Shown one piece after another: positions 23,518-35,639 of a DNA stretch of 64,000 nt. Source of the stretch: Carex sylvatica. Lineage: Eukaryota > Streptophyta > Magnoliopsida > Poales > Cyperaceae. The notes under the pieces are model-generated. The model was given only the letters and a program-made list of their open reading frames with translations, had not been told where the DNA came from and made no database searches. Each line of letters begins with the position of its first letter. The stretch's first letter is position 1. The translations under genes were made by a program, and so were the position numbers. The DNA lies in assembly GCA_964058845.1 (NCBI GenBank), contig CAXKVR010000138.1, positions 744,001 to 808,000 of the forward strand, in the 5' to 3' direction.

Positions 23518-24416
23518 CAGTGTTTTAAATAGCTAGCTATAGTTTTTTCAGACCATAAACACTAAACTATGAGATAAAAGTAAGCTAATTCAGCTACGAT
23601 CGCTATAGTTGTAATAGCGCATGTTGTTTCTACAATAACAACAACTTAAGAGGTACATTACAAACATATTAATATCTTCAATTTATACCAGTGTTCTAAA
23701 TAGCTAGTTATAGCTGCGTTATAGTATTTTTGGACCATAAACGCTAAGCTATAGCTATAATAGCTGACCGCTATTACCGCTACGCGCTATGCTACATGGG
23801 TTTTTTTTTTTTTAGATTTACATGAGTTTCTGTACTTGTGTTCCTATTTCTAATGCTACATAATCTGCTATGATAAATATGCTAAATCCAACTATGTGCT
23901 TCTATTCCTATTTATAATTTAGTCACTCATTTTAGAATCGGAAAATATTCAAATATTAATTATTTATTTTGCTTGCTCTTTGTCTAGTATTCACTTGTAA
24001 AATTATTGTTGTTTGTTTCATTGAAAGTTGATTTTAATTATTATAATATATTAAATATTAAAATAAGTATACTGTCTTCATTTCTCTTGTAAAATTAATT
24101 GCTCTTTGTCTATTATAATATTATAATATGTAATACTATGAAATATAAATTATTAAATAATGTTACTTTGTAGATTTTTCTTCTTCTTCCTATTTGCATG
24201 ATAGAAAAAAAGAAAAAAGTATAGACTTAGATTAATTGTCATTTAATTGTTATTTCAATTCTCCAATATTGATCATTTGATAATTAGTAAAAATATAGAA
24301 TATAAATTTAAAAAAAAAAAATGCTATGTATAATAATTTTCGCTATAGCTATGCTATTCGCAATAACTTTTTTTTTATCTCCACGCTGTGTCCTATAATC
24401 GCTATTTAAAACCTTG
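23518..24416. mobile_element. hAT-type element with a duplicated left end
   Basis: The left end CAGTGTTTTAAATAGC and the right end GCTATTTAAAACCTTG form TIRs. An 8-bp ATTTATAC flanks the element at 23,510-23,517 and 24,417-24,424. A second, 171-bp-displaced copy of the left end with its own ATTTATAC lies at 23,681-23,703. The interior is AT-rich with many AGCTATAG / CTATAGCT motifs and no transposase. Confidence 0.65.
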
Positions 24417-24694
24417 ATTTATACAGTTGTTAGGATCCTTTTGACCTGGGAGGATACATTTCTTTGACAGTGGCATTGTTGTTAACACTACCAGAAATAA
24501 CTATCCGAATAGAACTATAGAAATTAGCAAGTAAAGTCTTCTCTACATTATACAGGCTAAAGCTAATCCAAAATATTATGTAGTTCTGGTGTCAAAACTT
24601 TCAAAGGGAAAAAAAAGAAAGAAAAAAGGGATGATTACAAAATCTATACAAGGCCAGAAAAGTTGGAGGAGATCTATATAATAATTTATACATT

Positions 24695-27281
24695 TCAAAT
24701 CACATGGCCAAGTGCTATTTCATCTTCTATTTCATCATTTTCTTCAAAGAGCTTGAGAAACCGAAGCTGGTCCTGTTCTCGTTTCCTTCTTTGCCAGTAT
24801 TTATATACATATACCGCAGCAATAACAGTCAAACTAGAAGCCAGAAGAGATACTACCACCACCATTGCTACATTCTTTTTCTTCTTAGGCTCTCCTCTGT
24901 CCGGCGCTGTTGTAGAATTGTGGGAACCTGCTTCAACACAAACCATATTGTCTATTAAATTAACTTGCCTTTTTGCTCATCAATCTTTTGCAAGGACTTC
25001 AAGGAATAGCTCTTAGATGTTAATTATTTAGTATTTACTAAAATTGCTGTCAGGTGTTATTTATAATCAAATAGTTGGTAATGAATAATTGGGGCCCATA
25101 AGTAATGCATGCTCAGAAATTAGGCATGGAAAAGGCACGGAACGAATTTGATCATGCAACCTCAAAGGAACTTGTAATGCCAAATAAATCCCAGTTAAAT
25201 TGCTAATTTTGGAACCGCCCAAAAGAACAACTGTGCATATATGACTTAACAACACGTTTATCTTATTCTAGAGCAAAAAATTGCATCAATGAAGAAAAGA
25301 AAAACGTGCTCACCAGAGCCACCACCACAATCTGAGCATATAAAGGTGGCATTGAATTCCTTCTCCTTAAAATGGATATATTTTCCTTTTACAAAATCAT
25401 CAGAGCACATCTCCCATTCATCAAACACATCGTCGGATTTGAAGGTATCCTGTTCATAAATGCCACACCTCTTGCACTTCTTCTCTGGTAGCTCTGTCAG
25501 TGGCTGACAGTATTTATAACACGGTGTGTTATTTTATATCGGAACATGTAATCGTAGCTACTTTGGAACAACCACTTGTTTTCAGTACTGCTACTAAACC
25601 AAACAGCATATACCAGACCTTGATTATGCATTATTTAATTAAGCCTCAAGGAAAAAGTAAAGAAAAAAGTCTGTTTTTGGTCCCTAAACTATTGAACTTG
25701 ATCCAAGCCAACCCCTGGATTTTTTTGTGTTCAATTAAGCCCCACAACTATTGTCTTTGGTTCTGTCTAGCCCCAGTGCCTATTTGAGCTATGGACTCTT
25801 ATATTAAGTCAACTGATTTGGTGTCATGAGCAATGAATCGGGCATTTACGTTGCATTCTAACAAATGATTTAATCAAATAAAGGTCTCCCAGAAAATAAA
25901 ATAAAGAACAAAAGTTCAGAACATATTGTCCCCCTCTTCATCTCTTCCCAGTCCTCTTAATCTCATAATTGCACAATAACCTTTTCGCATTTTGCCTCTT
26001 TTTGTGAAGCCAGCACATTACAAAAATATTTTTTTCTTGGAAAGTATGTAATGAAAATTTAATTCAGACTCATGCCATGTAATGTCCAATTGTCGCGTCA
26101 ATGGAGCTAATGATGTTAACAGCTAAATAACAGGACTACAATAAACCAAAGACGATAATCAAGGGACACAAGTAAACAAAAAGAAAAGAAGTACGGAGAC
26201 TTGATTGAATCAGGTTTAAATTTTAATAGTTCGGGGGTCAGAAATAAACTTTTCTCAAAAATTATAAAAACTTCAATTGCCACAGCAGACTTTAGTCCAA
26301 TTTAGTTTCAATTCAATGGTGCAGCATTAAACATACAGAAAAGACTTTAAAAAGGCTAATGATCAAGTCTAGCATGAGGGACTTGAAAATACATGCATGC
26401 GGGGCTATGGGCACATTATATCGTACACCATTCAAGATATACTGCTCCATACTGGTACCATCACCATGTTACGAAAAAAATTGCTATTCTATCCTCTAGT
26501 TCGAGCTAGATGTGGTAAAAAAACTAAAATCACAGTAAAATCATGGTACCTATAAAAATGCTATAATGCACTTAACATAGCAATATGCTTTGTCAATGAC
26601 TAAAAAAATAAATAAATGACAACTAACCTGCCAAGATTCTTGACCCTTGAAACTGTACAAGAAATTAGTTGCCTTCACATCAGGCAATATAGTCTTGTTT
26701 TCTCCTTTACAACTGAAGTATACAATCGGTTTTGAAGGCAGCCACTCGTGCGCATTAAATATCTCAATTGAACCAAGTGTGACCAGTCTCGATGAAATAC
26801 TTCCTACCAAAATATTTAAAAAAAAATGAAAATCAATATAGAAGCCCAGAGGTAACATTTTTCCGCTTGGAAACAAGAAAAATACAAAATTTCTCCTGAA
26901 AAAGGCGAGTTACTTTGTGTCCCAGCAGGCTTTCTGACAGAAAATTGGATACCTCCAGATATTGTATTCAATTTGATTTTAATATATAATCATATCTGGG
27001 TGAGCTGAAGCTAATCATTCAATTTCATGTTCATTGATTGAAAGTCCAAAAGGTTTCTTAACAAGAGCATGCTACAACTTAACATCTCTAAGTTAGGATA
27101 CAAGAAAGCTCCCATCCAACTACAACCATAATTTATTTTTCGAATAGTCTTACATTAATAGAGTTGATCTCATGGATATTAACAATTTCTTACCTGGAAT
27201 CGAGCTAAGAAGGATGAAAGAAAGAAGCAAGAGGGGTTGAATCGAGCTTGAGGAGCAGCATAGAGATTGATTTCGCCTCAT
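24695..27281 (-). CDS. Single-pass membrane protein, DUF7953-like, 228 aa
   Basis: Four minus-strand exons: 27,281-27,194, 26,803-26,628, 25,503-25,314 and 24,927-24,695 (687 nt including the stop; phases 1/0/1 all fit). The start MRRNQSLCCSSSSIQP leads into a hydrophobic LLLLSFILLSS segment, a classical signal peptide. The ectodomain (about 30-165) has SSRLVTLGSIEIFNAHEW, CKGENKTILPDV, LPEKKCKRCGIYEQ and CSDDF, with six cysteines after the signal peptide and N-glycosylation sites (NKT, NAT). A Lys-rich stretch, one transmembrane helix (VAMVVVVSLLASSLTVIAA) and a short acidic tail ending ALGHVI follow. I recall this architecture from a conserved plant family of unknown function (DUF7953); that name is from memory. 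Alternative starts further upstream are non-ATG. Confidence 0.85.
25640..26275. repeat. Possible MITE in intron 2 of the DUF7953-like gene
   Basis: The left edge GTTTTTGGTCCCTAAACTAT and the right edge ATAGTTCGGGGGTCAGAAAT are loosely inverted copies of one another, with partly complementary sequence inward. Repeats with TTTTGGTCCC ends are common in plant introns. Boundaries and target duplication are unclear. Confidence 0.35.
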
Positions 27282-27474
27282 ACCGATAAAGAAAGCAAAG
27301 ATATTACTGAACAGATTGAAGGATCGGATCGAAAGAGAGAAGCGGAGATGCAAGGAGGGAGAGGTTTTTTTTTTTTTTTTTGCAATTCAAAGAAGTATTC
27401 TACAAATACACGCAGCGTTAAATCAAGAATCTTATGTTAGCGTCAATTACATCCAGGGTCAATGGTCGAATCAG

Positions 27475-27620
27475 TAATTTTCCGGGCAAAGATTTCAACA
27501 GATTTATTATGGCTTCATGCAGCGCGAAGACTACAGAATCAAAACGGAACTGCATATGGTTGTGGCGCTGCATGAAGTGAAAATTACTCTGTTAAAATCA
27601 TTGCCTAATTTTCCCGACCG
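27475..27620. repeat. Imperfect hairpin upstream of the DUF7953-like gene
   Basis: CTTCATGCAGCGC (27,513-27,525) is perfectly complementary to GCGCTGCATGAAG (27,565-27,577). Looser pairing extends outward to AATTTTCCGGGCAAAGATTT and AATCATTGCCTAATTTTCCC. It lies 200-340 bp upstream of the start codon. It could be a MITE or a small-RNA-type hairpin. Confidence 0.5.
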
Positions 27621-27844
27621 ACTTCCGGTTTGTTGCGGATCAGATGGACCCAAACTCATATAAATCCGTGTTTCTCTGAGAAAACTTCTAATATAAGTCC
27701 GAGAAAACCTAGGCCCTAGAACTAAAGCCCAAAAATAAATGCTAAAATATTTTACGGCCTATAAATTAAAATGGGACATTTCAGATAGGTTTTCTCGGGC
27801 TTTGAATTTATCAGCCATAGAATTAAAGTTCAAAAAGAGATCCT

Positions 27845-28092
27845 CAAGAATTTAGCTTGATATGATCTCAAACAGGATTAACTACTTGACACAATCAAAG
27901 AGCGGAGACGTCAATATCTGGTTTCTGATTGTCAACAAAACAGGAATAAATTATATGGTCGATAACTTACTAAAATAGATTTTCTCGGGCTTTGATTGTG
28001 TTTAAGTAGTAAATTCCTGTTTTTTCTCAGGCTTTGATTGTGTTTAGTGATTTCTGTTTGAGACCATCAGAATTCACAAGCTAAATTTCACT
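27845..28092. repeat. Inverted-repeat element between the two minus-strand genes
   Basis: TTTAGCTTG...TCTCAAACAG...ACACAATCAAAG (about 27,850-27,902) recurs inverted as CTTTGATTGTGTTTAG...CTGTTTGAGA...CAAGCTAAAT (about 28,033-28,087). A second CTTTGATTGTGTTTA copy lies at about 27,990. MITE-like; no target duplication was found. Confidence 0.45.
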
Positions 28093-28264
28093 ATAAAAGA
28101 TTATACAACTTAGCATTAACCCATAAAAGAAAGTAAAGTGATTAATAATCATAAATACAGATTAGTAAGCTCACAGTGCCCATCCTCTGAAAGGAGAGAG
28201 AAATGATGCTGACAGAAGTCCAACAAAATAGAAGAAAAAATTGACAATAAAAGGAGCCACATAA

Positions 28265-29791
28265 CTAATCAACAGAAAAGACATGGTACTCCAACTGATA
28301 TGCCTTGGTAAAAAAAGCCGGCCAACAGAGGTATGTACACAGTATGCTACTAACTGTCGCTGCACCAATCATCATGTACATGACCACTATCTGGAGTTGC
28401 ACAGCCTCTATTGGAGAAGCCCCACCCATAATCAGACCCGTCATAGCACCCGGTAAAGCAATTAGACCCACCGTCTTTGCACTGTCTATATTTGGAGATA
28501 AGGCAATGCTCAACGAGCGTTTCACTTGTTGCAGTGTAGCCTGTCGGGGTGTGGCACCAAGAGCAAGAGCAGTTTCAACCTGCATACATAAATTTCAACA
28601 TTTTCTGTATACTTAATAGACCCAAATTGGCTCCAATCGATATTTATTGGTCTCTTTCTATTTTGGTTTTCTGTTTTACAAGGCCCATAGGTGGTCTTTT
28701 ACTAGTTAGTACTAGATCTTGGTATCGATTTGCACCTACATCAATTTGACTGATTTTGACACCGTCTGTACCTTTTTTTCCCTCTCTGTTTGTTTTGTAT
28801 TTACTTTGCAAAATGAAGGTAAATTCGAACTTTTTTAAGTAACTATTGCATAATTCAGGGTCAGTACAGATGCAGGAATTATTACTTGCTCAATTATTAT
28901 TGTACCGTACCAATGCTGTCTACAACTAGTATACTGGCCAACATTAAATTATCATGTACTAAATATTAAAACACAAATTAAAATAAAGAAAAAGAGGTTA
29001 ATAGATACAAACCAAGTTCTTTTGGATCTTGACATCATCACGGAGCTTTTTCATGGTCACTCCAACAACTGTCATGGCATTACCGACCATCATCCCTGCT
29101 ATCGGTATGATATACCTGGGTGTGAAGGGAAAAACATTTAACACCACCAGAAGAAGCATTGTGACTAAAGTTCCTGCCAAAATTGACATCCCTGCTATGT
29201 ATTTTCCCCTTGGCACCTGTTTGGCTCTCTCACCAGCAGTGTATCCTGCCACTGATACCTGAAATTACATATCGATGTAATGTTATAATCATAAAATTAA
29301 AAAAAATTAGCAGATCAATCTGAAGTGATATATAGTTGATTCATTCTGTGCGCTTGTATAAATGGTCCAGTGTCAGAATAAGTAAAGCTGAATCAAGACC
29401 TCGTCATTGAACAATACATAACCAAACAAGCAGATACAAGTGATACAAAAATTATAGAAAAGAAAAATGTTTTTTTCAATATTAATTATGTGCTTCATAC
29501 CATAAAGAGATAAGCAAGGAGGATCCACCCGGCGTTGTTCTGAGTGAAGATGAACTGAAGCACGAAGCCGATGACAGAGAGCTGGAGAAAGGCTCTAGCC
29601 ATGGCAAAGAGCATCTCCTTCTCCAGAGCGAGCTTCTGGCTGAAAGACAGAGCCATGGCCATGACCACCACCACTGTCGCCGCCGCAGGCTTCAGCATCC
29701 CCGTGAGGAATTCCTTCCAGAAGGTCGGGTCTGACGGGTCGAGTTGCCCCAAAACTTCCCATGCTTGGGTCGTTGAATTCACCAGAAACAT
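28265..29791 (-). CDS. ALS3: ALS3/STAR2-like UPF0014 membrane transporter, 283 aa
   Basis: Three minus-strand exons: 29,791-29,501, 29,258-29,013 and 28,579-28,265, each a whole number of codons (97 + 82 + 104 aa). The start MFLVNSTTQAWEVLGQLD is the first ATG; the longer frame upstream begins with TTG. About seven hydrophobic segments are visible: AAATVVVVMAMALSF, FLQLSVIGFVLQFIF, GWILLAYLF, ILAGTLVTMLLLVVL, YIIPIAGMMVGNAM, TVGLIALPGAMTGLI and VVMYMMIGAATVSSIL. ETALALGATPRQA and the GAMTGLIMGGASPIEAV block are hallmarks of UPF0014 permeases. Family knowledge: plant ALS3/STAR2 is the membrane half of an ABC transporter paired with the soluble ATPase STAR1 and is needed for aluminium tolerance. 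Length is close to Arabidopsis ALS3. The gene looks intact; its 5' side is bounded by MULE A, 655 bp from the start codon. Confidence 0.93.
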
Positions 29792-30445
29792 GTTTGCAAA
29801 TATTTTTTTGCGGAGATGTGTCCGCAAGGAATGATGGTGTTGACTTGAAACCGTGCTTTTTCAGGTTCCGCTTTAGTTGGGGAAAGAGGTCGTGGGGTAG
29901 TGTAGAAGAGAATACTTCGGCAGCTTCAGCTATTTAAAATTTTACATTCAGGCATTCAGCTACTGTGTAAAGTGTTTGGTACGGTTGGGTGTACGAAAAC
30001 ATTACTGATAAAATAAAGAGAGAATCAAATATAAAAAAAAAAAAAATCGAACTGGGTTTTAAAATATTAAGTTTTATGTGGAAATCATAAGACATGACGA
30101 AAATATTAAGTTTTATTTGCTTTCCAAAAAAAAAATTATTTGGAAATCATATGACATGTCCTTTTCTTCTGTTAAAAAGATAAGTTAAGAACCGAGGAAG
30201 GGCGTTTATGGGGTAGAAAAGGCCAGTACCCAACTAATATTGGCTTCTTCATTCTTGTAATTGTCGTTTCGTTTCCAAATCCATTTGTCTCCGTTTATTT
30301 CGAACTGCAGAGGGTCCAATTCCACATATGACCCTTTGGAACATGATAGGACATTTCTCATAGTCTGTTTGAACTGGAGATAAGTTTGAACATCTGTCTT
30401 TATTTCTTTTTTTTTTATAACTTGGGCAGAAGCTGCAAAGTTGTA
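29792..30445. other. Promoter-side spacer of the ALS3-like gene
   Basis: About 655 bp between the start codon and the MULE A target duplication, with A/T runs. No distinct regulatory motif can be called with confidence. Confidence 0.4.
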
Positions 30446-30455
30446 ACTTGTGAGG

Positions 30456-30888
30456 CGGCCATTTTTATTAATACCCTTTAAAAAAAATAAAATTTTAATA
30501 ATATCTCTGTGTTTGATTTTTTTTTATTAATACTTCGACCGCCAGATTTACGGGCGGCCCATATATTGAAGGAAACCGCCAGGCCCACGGGCGGTTCTCT
30601 CCCCAAGCAAACCACCCCCCATGAGCGATCCTCTCCCCAAGCAAACCACCCCCCACGAGCGATCCTCTCCCCAAGCAAACCACCCCCCACGAGCGATCCT
30701 CTCCCCAAGCAAACCACCCCCCACGAGCGATCCTCTCCCCAAGCAAACCGCCCCCCTCCCCCCCCCACGGGCGGTCCGCTATTAATATAATTTCCCACCC
30801 GTGAGCCCTCCCTCCCTCTCCTCTGCCTCAATCCGAACCCCTCTGCCTCAGTCCGAACCAGAAAGAGGAAAAAAAGGAAAAAAATTCG
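30456..30888 (+). repeat. MULE A left TIR with internal minisatellite
   Basis: Matches the reverse complement of 39,797-40,068, including GACCGCCAG, ATATATTGAAGGAAACCGCC and GGGCGGTTCTCTCC. The left copy is longer because a 34-bp unit (CGATCCTCTCCCCAAGCAAA plus CCACCCCCCACGAG) is repeated about four to five times at 30,600-30,745. The GC-rich reading frames here on both strands come from this repeat and are not genes. Confidence 0.85.
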
Positions 30889-31085
30889 TCGCTGCCCCTG
30901 TCTCCGCCACCGCCGCTGCCGCCGCCACTGCTCCACTCCTCTCCCTCTGGTTCTCTCCTTTCTGCTCACTTTCTCTCGCGCTCGGTGCCACCACTGCATT
31001 GAGCACCGTCACGGCCGCTGCACTGAGCACCGCCACTGTACCGAGCTTCTCTTGAATGTAAATTTTTTCGATTTGATTAGTTCAA

Positions 31086-31120
31086 TTTAGGGTTAGGGTT
31101 AAGGTTAGGGTTAGGATTAG
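31086..31120 (+). repeat. Telomere-like GGGTTA tract inside MULE A
   Basis: TTAGGGTTAGGGTTAAGGTT and further imperfect units lie on the PMD side, just after the GC-rich TIR-proximal leader. MULE B has the same motif at the corresponding place (53,894-53,930), so it belongs to the element and is not an interstitial telomere scar. Confidence 0.7.
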
Positions 31121-32329
31121 TGACTCGATATGGTTGAATTAGTTGAATTGGTGAATTGGTTGAATTGTGACTCGATAATGGTTGAATTAGTTGAATTAGA
31201 GTTGTTTCGAATTTGTTGAATTGCTCCAATTAGTTGAATTGGTTGAATTGCTTGAATTGTTCGAATTGGGTGCTTTATCGAATTGCTTGGATTGGGGATT
31301 ATTAATAACAAAAATTATTATGGTAGAATTGCTTAAATTTTTTGAATGTGATATAGTTCAATTTAGGGTTTATGGTTATGAATTGTGAATTGCTTAAAAA
31401 TTTAGGGTTTATGATTCCCTTATTTGAATTTAGGGTTTATGGTTCAATTTAGGGTTATTATGGTTGAATTGTTTGATTTGTTTAAAAATTTAAAGTTAGA
31501 GTTTATAGTTTACAAAATTTAGGGTTGAGGATTTTTTGAAGTTAGTTGACGAAAGACATGTATATATATCAATACAAATTAATTTTAAGTAAAAACAAAT
31601 TATTTTGAAGTATATCAAAATTTGTTTAAAAATTGCCTATTTTTTTTCAAGTGAATTGCATGTTTGTCGATTAGAGCAGATTTTTGTTTTTTTGCAAATT
31701 TCCTATTTTTATAAAATTTAATGGTGAATAAAATTTAATAGTGAATAAAATTTAATGGTGAATAAAATTTAGTAGTAAATAGAATTAATTTGTCTAGAAA
31801 AATTAATTTGTTTATAAAATAGTCCCTGCCTAGGGACCTCTTTGTGACAGGATGTAAAAAGTTGTATGATAAGTATTTCTTAATTAAAATTTCATGAAAA
31901 TACTAGTTGCAAAATGTATAAAACTTAAGTAATATTTTCAAACATAAATTTGAATAAAATAAATAATTATTTTGAAGTTTATTTGATAAATTGTGAGCAC
32001 AGATAGTTATTTGGTATTTTGTTATAATTAAAATTCGATTAAAATTCATGTGTTTGGGTTATTGGTTAGATATATATTTTATAAATATGGTGAGATGAAT
32101 GTGTGAGATTTTTTTTTTTTTCATGTGTATTGAAAGATAATTTATGTTGTTAATTTAGTAATTGTCATGTTAAGTATTAGTTGTATCATGTATTGTTGTT
32201 GTGATAATAAAAATATGTGTAATTACTATTTTTTGATTAATAATTATTGTTAATTTATAATTATATTTTTTCTATTTTATTATTATTAATAATTATTGTG
32301 ATTGATTATATATATTTTTTAAATGTAGT
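31121..32329. other. AT-rich leader/intron of the MULE A PMD gene
   Basis: Simple-sequence TTGAATTGGTTGAATTG repeats (31,130-31,290) followed by AT-rich sequence up to a splice-acceptor-like TAAATGTAG at 32,320-32,328. MULE B has a corresponding AATCGAATCGAATC region at 53,690-53,880. No other gene is seen. Confidence 0.5.
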
Positions 32330-35300
32330 ATGCGTAGATCTTCTAGACGGTGGAGAGACCCACCAGCGCCTGGAACGGGTCCAGATGCTGTGGATCTGAC
32401 TGGAGCGGGTCCGTCCTCGGGTGGAGCGGGTCAGTCATATGAGGATATGGCTAGAGAGGAATTTGAGGATTCGACTGGAGCGGGTCCGTCATCTCAGACC
32501 GGGCGTAGAGATGGTTGGCATGATCCTGACACTTTCAGTCATCTTCTATGGACCCATCATGTTAAGCACCGTGTCTCGTTGGCATCTATTAAGGTACGTG
32601 ATTTTATACGTAATGTTAAATAGTACTATAAAATGACACGATTCTCACAAATTGATAATAAATACAGGACGATGTCATGCTTACGGTGAGGCACCGCAGG
32701 TCAGAGATTCCGTTCGTTGCACATCCATTGATGCAGCGATGCCTCATTAATCTTGGGTTGTATCAGATTGCCACCATGCCGCAGAGTAAGATCGATGTAT
32801 CTCTTATGCATGGTCTAGCGGAGAGATGGCGACCTGAGACCCATACATTTCATCTTCCGGTTGGAAAGATGACAGTCACACTTGCTGTGTGAGCGCCCTA
32901 TGGGGTTTACCTATCGATGGTGTCCCCATAGGTGGCATCTCAGATCATCCAGACCTGCGGATGATGATACCGGAGTTGCTAGGGTGTCATTCGAAGAATC
33001 TGCAGAAGAAATTGAAGAAGAAGAAGAAGGATGAGGATGACTTACAATTTTCTGGGTACTGTATTTCTCTGCTGGCACTTCGTTCTCACTTCTTCCAGAA
33101 TCGGATACATCCTGAGACTACTGACGTTGATGCGGTCTTGAGGTACCATTACACTTTTTAAAATAACTTATTAATTCAACAATAATCTCAACTATGTAAA
33201 ATAACCTATTATTTTATATTGTAGGTATACTAGGGCGTATGTGCTGGATTTGTGTGGGGCAGTCATGTTCATGGACTCCAGCGGTGACGCGGTCCCGATT
33301 ATGTTTCTTTCTCTGTTAAGGGACATGCTTTCTCCATCGAGGTGGAACTGGGGTGGAGCTGTTCTCGTCCACTTATACAGAGCCCTGTGTCATGCTTGTC
33401 TGGTAAGTCTGTACTAATTTTGTTATTAAAAATACGTTGTTATTTAAGGTTGAATAAATACCGAGTTCTTATTTTAAGTTAAAATTTCAGGTGAGGAACA
33501 AGCAGCTTCACAGACTGCTTCTTTTGCTCCAGCATTGGTCGTGGTCACATCTACCGGTATGTCAGTCAGTTATACCAGATCCACCTCTCCGGTGGGGAGT
33601 GCCTGATCCAGATAGATGCCCCACATACGGTGCCATATGGGGCCTTCACCACAGCTATGAAGAGACTAGTAGGGGGTTTCTTATGTCCGAGGTCAGCTCC
33701 AGATGCTCGGAGATGCGAGTATCGATTGGTTTCCATATCATGCATTCTATCAGCATGGACTTCTGAGTCAGCTCACATTACAGCAGAGACCACTCTGGTA
33801 TTACCAGGGATCGGTCGTTTGTTTCTAGATAGTGGAGTATCACTATCCCGATTGGGTGTCTCGACAGTTTGGGTTGGATGCTTTCATCCCAGAGTACCCG
33901 CTGATGGGTAAGGATGATACTGACAAGTTCCACAAGTAGTACTTAATTTCATTATCACTTTAATATTGCCAATGTTTTTTGTTTTTCTAATTAATTGTAC
34001 TAGCAGTACGATGCATACTAAGCCCAAAGTCGACTGGAGCCAGCGTTTCAGCCGGGAGTACGACTGGACTCGACATCCGGATCAACACTTATGGAGTCTG
34101 CCACCTCCTGAGTCATTGGGTATTGGTCCCGTGACTTTGAGATATGATGTATGGTTTCAGAGATACGGTATGCTGTCAGTCTACCTTACAAGTCATTATG
34201 GCGACATCCTTCGACGTAGACTGATGGATTCATCTAGGAATTACATGCCTTGGGGTCCGGTCAATGCTCACTCGGTAAATATAACTTAAACCTACTTTAA
34301 TTAAAAATTATAAATTTTAATTACACTTCTTGCTGTCATAATAATGAAAATATGTTGTGTGCAGGTATTGGCAGCCATCAGAGGAGTTGGACACAGCCTG
34401 GCCTGCATGGCGAGGGATGCTTGGCGTGCGATAGGATGTCAAATGCTCCAGCACAGTGCACCAGTCGTGGAGAGAGGCGGTTGGGACGGCCGCCTCGTTG
34501 GCATGCTGCGCGATGCTGGGGAGAACATCAATTGGAGGAAGATAAAAGATACACCGCGGAATCCGAATCATGAACGAGTCCCTATCTACGCCGATGAGAT
34601 GCCGCCACCTCCTTCAGGTGATTACTCGATTAATATTAAAAGTAGGACACACACAATCATTTTATTTTTCTTTGATTCTTTGTTCTAACTAAGTTAACGT
34701 TCAATTATGCAGGTGATACCACAGGTTGGGAGTTCCACGATTGGGTGTTGAATACCCAAGGATGGAATGCTTATAGAAATAAATATGGAGTTCCGACAGA
34801 GCTTGGCCAGGTAAGTTACCGCTTTATATTGTTTATTGTAGAGTTCTGTGTATGAAGAAAATCTAACATTATTTAAATTTAGGATGAAGCACCTCTTTGG
34901 GAGGACGATGTCGAGTTTAGCGTGGATGCCCTGTCCCCGGTATGTATAGATGCAGAGGTGATTGGCTCCCACCGACCATGTTATGGAGATACGATGGAGC
35001 ACGACTACGAGGCTGGTGGGAGTACAAGGGAGACTGTAGATGGCTTTGCCTCTGCATCATTTGGCGCACTGCCTCCTTCCACGTATCCTCCAACCTGGGG
35101 GCAAGATCCATGGGACATGCGTACATAGCCAGCCAATGCACAATTATCTGTACCATTTGATCCATGGGGAGATGACACAGGTATGCAGCACATGTATACA
35201 GAGGTTCAGGAGGATATGGGAGAGGAGGGTGCAGAGGACGACTTAGGAGATATTAGTCCGCAGAGCCAGATACAGAGGCGCCAGCAGCTGCACAGGGATC

Positions 35301-35359
35301 GCAAAGGCAAAGCAGCTGATAGGTGGGATCCCTCCGGAAAGAAACAACGAGGCAGATAA
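32330..35359 (+). pseudogene. Plant mobile domain (PMD) gene of MULE A, frameshifted
   Basis: A multi-exon gene of the MAIN/MAIL1 (aminotransferase-like, plant mobile domain) type. Exon 1 is 32,330-32,593 (MRRSSRRWRDPP, then GAGPSS repeats). PMD exons follow: 32,669 to about 33,142 (HPLMQRCLINLGLYQIA, LWGLPIDG), 33,226-33,401 (GGAVLVHLYRALCHACL), about 33,491-33,938 (HRLLLLLQHWSWSHLP), about 34,018-34,275, 34,365-34,615 and 34,713-34,810. A low-complexity tail ends with KKQRGR and TAA at 35,357. GT/AG borders are visible. One base is missing near 32,886 relative to MULE B, giving a premature TGA, and the fourth PMD exon is also shifted. PMD proteins act in silencing and genome stability in plants; transposon-borne copies have unknown function. 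Confidence 0.8.
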
Positions 35360-35639
35360 TATTTTTTTGTTTAGTTATGACTGTAGTATTTTGACTCTGG
35401 GACTCTAGTATTATATGTTTGGGACTGTACTATTCTATTTTTTTCATTATGACTTTTATGTTGTTATCACTTTACACTTCGTAGTTTTTATTTGCGGGCG
35501 TCAAAAATAAGTTATTAGTTACAACATAATTATAACTAACCAAGTTTTAAAACTAAATAATTCTATCGGAATCGTCTCCTTTAAGTTATAACGTATATAT
35601 TTCATCATTTTTAAAACTAAGCAATTCTAAAATCGTCTC

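Noticed and set aside
27150..27353. Start of the DUF7953-like protein at 27,353
   Set aside because: That codon is TTG; ATG at 27,281 gives a proper signal peptide and the exon ends at a GTAAG donor.
29495..29827. Longer N-terminus for the ALS3-like protein starting at 29,827
   Set aside because: That start is TTG; the first ATG at 29,791 gives the expected N-terminus and length.
30600..30745. Regular repeats that might suggest a CRISPR array
   Set aside because: Units are contiguous without spacers and lie inside a plant transposon TIR; this is a minisatellite.
30478..31055. GC-rich reading frames on both strands (up to 173 codons, Gly/Trp or Pro/Ser rich)
   Set aside because: They are translations of the MULE A TIR and its 34-bp minisatellite; equivalent frames exist on both strands and in several phases.
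31086..31120. Interstitial telomere or chromosome-fusion scar
   Set aside because: The tract occurs at the same internal place in both MULEs, so it travels with the element.
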